A stretch of DNA of 60,049 bases from Nevskia sp. (GTDB lineage Bacteria; Pseudomonadota; Gammaproteobacteria; Nevskiales; Nevskiaceae): contig JARLJS010000122.1 in NCBI GenBank assembly GCA_031291075.1, positions 1 through 60,049 of the forward strand. The letters run 5' to 3'. The notes under the pieces are model-generated. The model made no database searches. It was not told where the DNA came from and worked only from the letters and a program-made list of their open reading frames with translations. The position numbers and the translations under genes are program-made. Each line of letters opens with the position of its first letter. Position 1 is the first letter of the stretch. Below are positions 55,899 through 60,049 of the stretch, one piece after another.

Positions 55899-56521
55899 CC
55901 CGTTCCGGGCCGCGCACGGGGCCTCTGACGGTCGGGCTGACCGGCGGTGTCGCCAGCGGCAAGAGCACGGTGGAAGTCCTGTTCGCCGGGTTGGGCGTGG
56001 CCTTGCTGGACGGCGACCAGGTGGCGCGCGAGGTGGTCGCTCCCCCTTCGCCGGCGCTGGCGGCGATCGCCGGCCGTTTCGGCCCGGAGTACCTGCAGGC
56101 CGACGGCAGCCTCGACCGCCGCCGCCTGCGCCAGATCGTATTCGGCGACCCCGCGGCGCTGCGCGACCTGGAGGCGATCACCCATCCCCTCATCCGCCAG
56201 CGCATCGTCGCCTGGCGCGACGCCCAGACCGCTCCCTACTGCATGATCTCGGTGGCCATCCTGGTGGAAGCCGGCATGGACACCCTGGTGGACCGGATCC
56301 TGGTGGTGGACGTGCCCGAGGCGGTCCAGCTGGAGCGTTTGCTGCGCCGCGACGGCATCACCGAGCCCCTGGCGCGCCAAATGATGACGGCCCAGGCCGG
56401 GCGCGGCGACCGGCTGGCGCGCGCCGACGACACCATCGAGAACAGCCAGCCGCCGCCGGCGCTGCCGCCGCAGGTGCAGCGCCTGCACCGGCTCTACCTG
56501 CAGATCGCCGGCGCCTCCTGA
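55895..56521 (+). CDS. coaE: Dephospho-CoA kinase
   Basis: 208 aa P-loop kinase for the last step of coenzyme A synthesis. The Walker A motif is GLTGGVASGKST (residues 14-25), then LLDGDQVAREVV, the ITHPLIRQRI motif and LLRRDGITEPLARQMMTAQ. Asp and Gly residues of the DxD-like site match the family. It overlaps pilD by 4 nt, the classic pilD-coaE order of gammaproteobacteria. Confidence 0.94.
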   Translation: MTRSGPRTGPLTVGLTGGVASGKSTVEVLFAGLGVALLDGDQVAREVVAPPSPALAAIAGRFGPEYLQADGSLDRRRLRQIVFGDPAALRDLEAITHPLIRQRIVAWRDAQTAPYCMISVAILVEAGMDTLVDRILVVDVPEAVQLERLLRRDGITEPLARQMMTAQAGRGDRLARADDTIENSQPPPALPPQVQRLHRLYLQIAGAS

Positions 56522-56590
56522 AAAGACGCGGGTTTGCCCTGTGCCTCACGGCACGCCACAATGCCCCGATATCCGTAGACTCGTGGGCCG

Positions 56591-57373
56591 ATGGACCAAG
56601 GCACGGACTGGGTTTCCTTCGAGCATCCGCTGAGTGAGCGGATCCGCTTTCTGCTGCGCCTTGAATTCCTGTTCAAGCAATATCAGCACGAGCGCAAGGA
56701 CTCATCGACCTGGGGACTGCGCGCCAGCCTGCACACCCTGCTCGACATCCTGTCGGTGATGGGCCGCTCCGACCTGCGCACCGACCTGCTCAAGGAAATC
56801 CTCGAACAGCACGCGGCAGTCACGCGCTACAGCAAATCGCCCGACATCAGCCGCGAGCGGCTCGGCGAGACGCTGAAAGACCTGAGCCGGGTGGCCACGC
56901 AGCTGCAGGGTATGAGCAGCTCGCATCCGGCCATGATGCTGCGCGAAAACGAATTCCTGTTCGCCATCCTCAACCGCAGCTCGATTCCGGGCGGCGCCTG
57001 CGGCTTCGACCTGCCGGCCTATTACCGTTGGCTGATGCGGCCGCACGACGACACGCAGCGCGACGTGGAAGCCTGGTTTTCCAGCCTGCGGCCGTTGCAG
57101 CACGCGATCAACCTGTACCTGCGGCTGCTGCGCGAGAGCACCGAGGCGGGCGAGCAGGTGGCGGAGGGCGGGGTCTACCTGCATGTGCCGCAGGCCGCCT
57201 ACCAGCTGGTACGGGTGATGGTGCCGACCGCGGCCGACGTTTACCCGGAGATCAGCGCCAGCAAGCACCGCGTGTCGATCCGCTTCATGCGGCTGGGCGA
57301 CGTCAACACCCGCAACCAGCAGGCGACCGGCAACATCCCGTTCCGCCTGCAGTGCTGCGTGCTGTCGCATTGA
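56591..57373 (+). CDS. zapD: Cell division protein ZapD
   Basis: 260 aa. The start FEHPLSERIRFLLRLEFLFKQ is characteristic of ZapD (formerly DUF1342/YacF), and ILNRSSIPGGACGFDLPAYYRWL and VRFMRLGD-type (here IRFMRLGDV) motifs follow. ZapD cross-links FtsZ filaments at the division site in the cytoplasm. Its position between coaE and yacG is conserved in gammaproteobacteria. Confidence 0.93.
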   Translation: MDQGTDWVSFEHPLSERIRFLLRLEFLFKQYQHERKDSSTWGLRASLHTLLDILSVMGRSDLRTDLLKEILEQHAAVTRYSKSPDISRERLGETLKDLSRVATQLQGMSSSHPAMMLRENEFLFAILNRSSIPGGACGFDLPAYYRWLMRPHDDTQRDVEAWFSSLRPLQHAINLYLRLLRESTEAGEQVAEGGVYLHVPQAAYQLVRVMVPTAADVYPEISASKHRVSIRFMRLGDVNTRNQQATGNIPFRLQCCVLSH

Positions 57374-57381
57374 AACCGCCG

Positions 57382-57570
57382 ATGGAAGCCCCGCTTACGG
57401 CAGCCTGTCCGCGCTGCAGCGCCAAGGCACGCCTCGACGCGCAGAACCCCTGGCGCCCGTTCTGCTCCGAGCGTTGCAAACTGATCGACCTGGGCAACTG
57501 GCTGGAAGGCCGCTACACCCTGCCGGCGGAGGAAGCGCCGGCGCCAGTCAGCGACTCCAATAAGCACTGA
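57382..57570 (+). CDS. yacG: DNA gyrase inhibitor YacG (zinc protein)
   Basis: 62 aa. The zinc motif CPRC (residues 11-14) pairs with FCSERCKLIDLGNWLEGRY, the YacG signature. YacG binds GyrB and inhibits supercoiling. The ATG at 57382 is preferred; a TTG at 57370 overlapping the zapD stop would add four residues. The 3' end overlaps the convergent Nudix gene by 23 bp. Confidence 0.9.
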   Translation: MEAPLTAACPRCSAKARLDAQNPWRPFCSERCKLIDLGNWLEGRYTLPAEEAPAPVSDSNKH

Positions 57571-58492
57571 TCCCGGCCACGCCCTGCGCGCGGTGCTCGA
57601 AGGCGACATCGAGTTGCTGTGGCCCCACCCCGCCCAGTGCATAGACCGGCATGGGCACTTCGCCCACCAGGTCCTCGAAGCGCTCCCAGCCCAGGCCCTG
57701 CGTGTGCGGATGGGTGGCGGTGAGCAGCACCGGGCTCAGCACGGCGAAGTCGGCGCCGAGGCGGTACGCTTCCCCCACCCCGAAGCTGTCGTGCACCGAC
57801 GCCCCGAACAGCAGCGGCCTGGGCAGGGGCCGGGAACGGCGTTGCATCAGCAGCGCGTGCTGCGTGGCATGGAAGCCGGCGGCGCCGACCTGCGCCACCA
57901 TACGCGGGTCGCGATCGAGCATCAGCCGGATGCCGCATTCGGCGGCCGGTTGCACCAGCCGCCCCGCGATCTCGGCGTAAGCCTCGTCCTCGAGGGCCGG
58001 GATGCGCAGCCGCAGCAGGCAACCGGCCGGCAGCTTGGGCAGTCCGGCCCGCACCACGGCTTCGGTCACGTTGGGCGGGGTGAACACGTAGTGGGACGGC
58101 AGACGCAGCGCGTGCACGATCGGCGCCACCGTCGGCAGGGTATCCAGGGCATGCAGGTTGTCCGGCTGGATCCAGGCGAAAGTCTGGCCCTCGTGCGGGT
58201 GCGGTTCGCCCTCGTAGCGGTGCACCACCCAGGTATCGAGCCGGACCACGCGGTCGACGTATTCGTGGCGGAAGCGGATCAGGCGTCGCGCCTTGCGTAC
58301 CTCGATGCCAAGCTCCTCGCGCAGCTCCCGCGCCAGCGCCTGCAGCGGCGCCTCGCCCGGCTCGATCTTGCCGCCCGGGAACTCCCACTTGCCCGCCGCC
58401 ACCTTGCCTTGCGGCCGCTGCGCGACCAGTACCTCGCCGCCGGCGTCGACCAGTACACCGCAAGCGACCGCGATGACCGGACGCGCGTTCAA
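57548..58492 (-). CDS. Nudix hydrolase (MutT-like) fused to a thiamine-phosphate-synthase-like domain
   Basis: 314 aa. The N-terminal domain (about 1-130) has the Nudix box GGKIEPGEAPLQALARELREELGI of 8-oxo-dGTP diphosphatases. The C-terminal half is a ThiE/TenI-like barrel (LPAGCLLRLRIPA, GASVHDSFGVGEAYRLGADFAVLSPVLLTATHP, LGWERFEDLVGEVPMPVYALGGVG). This fusion is common next to yacG in gammaproteobacteria; the first domain cleans oxidised nucleotides and the second is not a proven thiamine enzyme. The TTG start at 58492 has GCGGAG 9 nt upstream. argJ ends 56 nt before it on the same strand. Confidence 0.88.
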   Translation of the reverse strand: MNARPVIAVACGVLVDAGGEVLVAQRPQGKVAAGKWEFPGGKIEPGEAPLQALARELREELGIEVRKARRLIRFRHEYVDRVVRLDTWVVHRYEGEPHPHEGQTFAWIQPDNLHALDTLPTVAPIVHALRLPSHYVFTPPNVTEAVVRAGLPKLPAGCLLRLRIPALEDEAYAEIAGRLVQPAAECGIRLMLDRDPRMVAQVGAAGFHATQHALLMQRRSRPLPRPLLFGASVHDSFGVGEAYRLGADFAVLSPVLLTATHPHTQGLGWERFEDLVGEVPMPVYALGGVGPQQLDVAFEHRAQGVAGISAYWSR

Positions 58493-58548
58493 TTCAGGCG
58501 CTCCGCAGCGGTGAGGCGCAGCCTGCGGTGCCCGCGGGTCGGCAGGCC

Positions 58549-59769
58549 TCAGCTCCGATATTCGGCATTGATCCTGACGTAGTCGTAGCTGAAATCGCAG
58601 GTCCACACGCGCGCGTGGGCCGCGCCGCGTCCCAGCGAGACACGGATGCTGAACTCGGGCTTGGCCACCACCGCCGCCCCCAGCTCCTCGCGGTAAGCCG
58701 GATGGGGCTCGCCGTTCTCGATCAGCTGGACCTCGTCCAGCGCCACCGAAACCCGGCGCGGGTCCAGCCCTTCGACCCCGGCCTTGCCCACCGCCATGAT
58801 GATGCGCCCCCAGTTGGCGTCACCGGCGAACATGGCGGTCTTGACCAGGGGCGAGTGGGCGATGGAATAGGCCACCTGGCGCGCCTCGGCCACACTATGC
58901 GCACCGCCGACCTCGACCGTGATGAAGCGCGTGGCGCCCTCGCCGTCGCGCGCCACCGCCTGCGCCAGTTCCGTGCACACCGCGGTGACCGCTGCGCAGA
59001 TCGCGCCGAAATCGGGATCCTGCGGGCCGACGTCGCGCTCACCCTGCCGGCCGGTGGCGAACAGCACGCAGGAATCGTTGGTGGAAGTGTCGCCGTCGAC
59101 CGTGACGCTGTTGAAGGACACCTCCACCGCGCGGCGCAGGCACTCGTTCACCGCCTCGGACGTGAGCCTGGCGTCGGTGCCGACGAAAGCCAGCAAGGTC
59201 GCCATGTCAGGGCAGATCATGCCCACGCCCTTGGCGATGCCGGTGACCGTGACCTCGCCTTGCGAAGTGTGTACCCGGCGGCTGGCGCCCTTGGGCACGG
59301 TGTCGGTGGTCATGATGGCCTGGGCCGCCTGCAGCCACGCGTCGGCGTGCAATTCGGCGCCGGCGCGGGGCACGGCCGCCGTCATCCGTTCCACCGGCAG
59401 GCGCACGCCGATCACGCCGGTCGAGAACGGCAGCACTTGCGCGGGCTCGCAGCCCAGCACCTGGGCCACCGCCGCGGTCACCGCCCGCGCATCGTCGAGG
59501 CCGCCTTCGCCGGTGGCGGCATTGGCATTGCCGGCGTTGATCACCAGCGCGCGGATGGCACCGTCACCCGCCAGCCGCTCGCGGCACAGCTGCACCGGCG
59601 CGGCGGCAAACGCGTTGCGGGTGAACACCCCGGCGACACGGCTGCCGGGCGCCAGCTCGATCAGCAGCAGGTCCTTGCGGCCCGGCTTTTTGATCGCCGC
59701 CTCGGCGGCGCCGAGACGGACGCCGGGGACGGGGAGAAGGGATTCGGGGGGTTTGAGATTGACGGCCAT
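58549..59769 (-). CDS. argJ: Bifunctional glutamate N-acetyltransferase / amino-acid acetyltransferase
   Basis: 406 aa. ArgJ transfers the acetyl group from N-acetylornithine to glutamate in the cyclic arginine pathway. Motifs are VFTRNAFAAAPV, ALVINAGNANAATGEGG, VLPFSTGVIGVRLP, KGVGMICPDMATLLAFV (self-cleavage before the Thr gives alpha and beta chains, Thr as nucleophile) and DGDTSTNDSCV. The length is typical. It lies between secA and the Nudix gene, all on the minus strand. Confidence 0.95.
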   Translation of the reverse strand: MAVNLKPPESLLPVPGVRLGAAEAAIKKPGRKDLLLIELAPGSRVAGVFTRNAFAAAPVQLCRERLAGDGAIRALVINAGNANAATGEGGLDDARAVTAAVAQVLGCEPAQVLPFSTGVIGVRLPVERMTAAVPRAGAELHADAWLQAAQAIMTTDTVPKGASRRVHTSQGEVTVTGIAKGVGMICPDMATLLAFVGTDARLTSEAVNECLRRAVEVSFNSVTVDGDTSTNDSCVLFATGRQGERDVGPQDPDFGAICAAVTAVCTELAQAVARDGEGATRFITVEVGGAHSVAEARQVAYSIAHSPLVKTAMFAGDANWGRIIMAVGKAGVEGLDPRRVSVALDEVQLIENGEPHPAYREELGAAVVAKPEFSIRVSLGRGAAHARVWTCDFSYDYVRINAEYRS

Positions 59770-59776
59770 GCCTTAG

Positions 59777-59804
59777 TTTCCGGTTTCCGGTTTCCAGTTT
59801 CCAG
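59777..59804. repeat. Four tandem heptamers TTTCCRG between argJ and secA
   Basis: TTTCCGG occurs twice and TTTCCAG twice, head to tail. An inverted copy (ACTGGAAACC) lies about 60 nt away, at roughly 59861-59871, so the spacer between secA and argJ could fold into a hairpin. Function is unknown. Confidence 0.5.
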
Positions 59805-59881
59805 AGGGGCCCGCGCTGCAGCGCAGCAGGACCTGCTTTCCCGGACGCCGAAAACTGCCGACTGGAAACCGCAGTGCCGCA

Positions 59882-59905
59882 GGCGGCTCGCTTAAGCGAG
59901 CCGCC
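59882..59905. other. 24-bp perfect palindrome spanning the secA stop codon
   Basis: GGCGGCTCGC and GCGAGCCGCC flank TTAA, which contains the secA stop. The RNA could form a very stable 10-bp hairpin at the stop codon. No T-run follows, so it is not a standard terminator; it may act in termination with Rho or in mRNA stability. Confidence 0.5.
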
Positions 59906-60049
59906 CGTGGCACTGCTTGAACTTCTTGCCCGAGCCGCAGGGACAGGGGTCGTTGCGGCCGACCTTGGGCAGATCGCGCACGAAGGTATCGGGCCGCGCG
60001 GCGGCTGGCGCTGCGGCGGCCAGCGGCCGGCCGGCCGGTGCCGCGGCCG
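59892..60049 (-). CDS. secA: Preprotein translocase ATPase SecA, C-terminal end
   Basis: Only the last 51 codons are in the window; the gene begins beyond its right edge. The segment ends with the zinc-binding [14 protein letters not shown] motif (Cys-x-Cys-x8-Cys-His) that lets SecA bind SecB, preceded by PKVGRNDP and an Ala/Pro-rich linker. The stop is TAA at 59892-59894 on the minus strand. Confidence 0.93.
   Translation of the reverse strand, partial: AAAPAGRPLAAAAPAAARPDTFVRDLPKVGRNDPCPCGSGKKFKQCHGRLA

Noticed and set aside
57548-58492. Thiamine pathway gene under a TPP riboswitch
   Set aside because: The ThiE-like half belongs to a Nudix fusion standing next to yacG and argJ; no THI-box sequence was seen upstream.
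1-60049. CRISPR array, insertion sequence, integrase or prophage genes
   Set aside because: No spaced repeats of CRISPR type and no transposase, integrase or phage protein was recognised anywhere in the window.

Overview
The window reads as a high-GC gammaproteobacterium. The main grounds are the gene orders leuS-lptE and pilB-pilC-pilD-coaE-zapD-yacG-Nudix, a type IVa pilin behind a sigma-54-type promoter, MltF, and the argJ/secA neighbourhood. I cannot name a genus. Codon use is strongly GC-biased, so nearly every real gene has long open frames on the opposite strand; those were discarded.

Region 1 (1 to about 20.7 kb) looks like an accessory stress and envelope region. It holds the end of a Crp/Fnr-type regulator, a CsbD-like protein, a small one-helix membrane protein, glucose-6-phosphate dehydrogenase with an overlapping HAD phosphatase, a plasma-membrane H+-ATPase-type P-type ATPase, a general stress protein 17M-like membrane protein, an exported two-domain VOC protein, two small Gly/Pro-rich exported proteins, a duplicated PRC-barrel protein, a broken OmpA-family gene, a very large cyclic beta-1,2-glucan synthetase and a BON-like hybrid protein. 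It ends at a tRNA-Ser(CGA) gene, so a tRNA-associated island is possible but unproven.

Region 2 (about 21.2 to 28.2 kb) is core housekeeping: mltF, a 2Fe-2S ferredoxin-like protein, a DUF481 outer-membrane protein, a GlcF-like two-cluster Fe-S protein, lptE and leuS. Several convergent pairs here overlap at their 3' ends.

Region 3 (28.3 to 51.8 kb) is the most interesting part. A glycan biosynthesis locus lies between the major pilin gene pilA and the pilus assembly genes pilBCD. It starts with a WbpA-type UDP-GlcNAc dehydrogenase and a lone GT-C membrane protein. pilA follows, with a -24/-12 promoter and TGTCA repeats. After the pilA terminator comes a tightly coupled plus-strand operon: two tandem TMTC-like GT-C membrane proteins, a GT2 enzyme, then an acyl module (ACP, FabG-like SDR, acyl-AMP ligase, LuxE-like acyl-protein synthetase, LuxC-like acyl reductase) and a PglD-like acyltransferase. 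It meets a convergent nine-gene minus-strand operon, in which six successive junctions overlap by 4 nt. That operon encodes two GT2/GT4 enzymes, a methyltransferase, another GT4, a UDP-GlcNAc 2-epimerase, a Wzx-like flippase, a perosamine-synthase-like aminotransferase, a GT4 and an FkbM methyltransferase. Between the two operons lies the remnant of a glycosyltransferase gene. My reading is that the locus makes an N-acylated amino-sugar glycan, with the acyl group built by a LuxC/LuxE-type module, and that the glycan is used on the surface or on the pilin, which ends in a Ser just after its disulfide loop.

Region 4 (52 to 60 kb) is core again: pilB, pilC, pilD, coaE, zapD and yacG on the plus strand; a Nudix/thiamine-phosphate-synthase-like fusion, argJ and the 3' end of secA on the minus strand.
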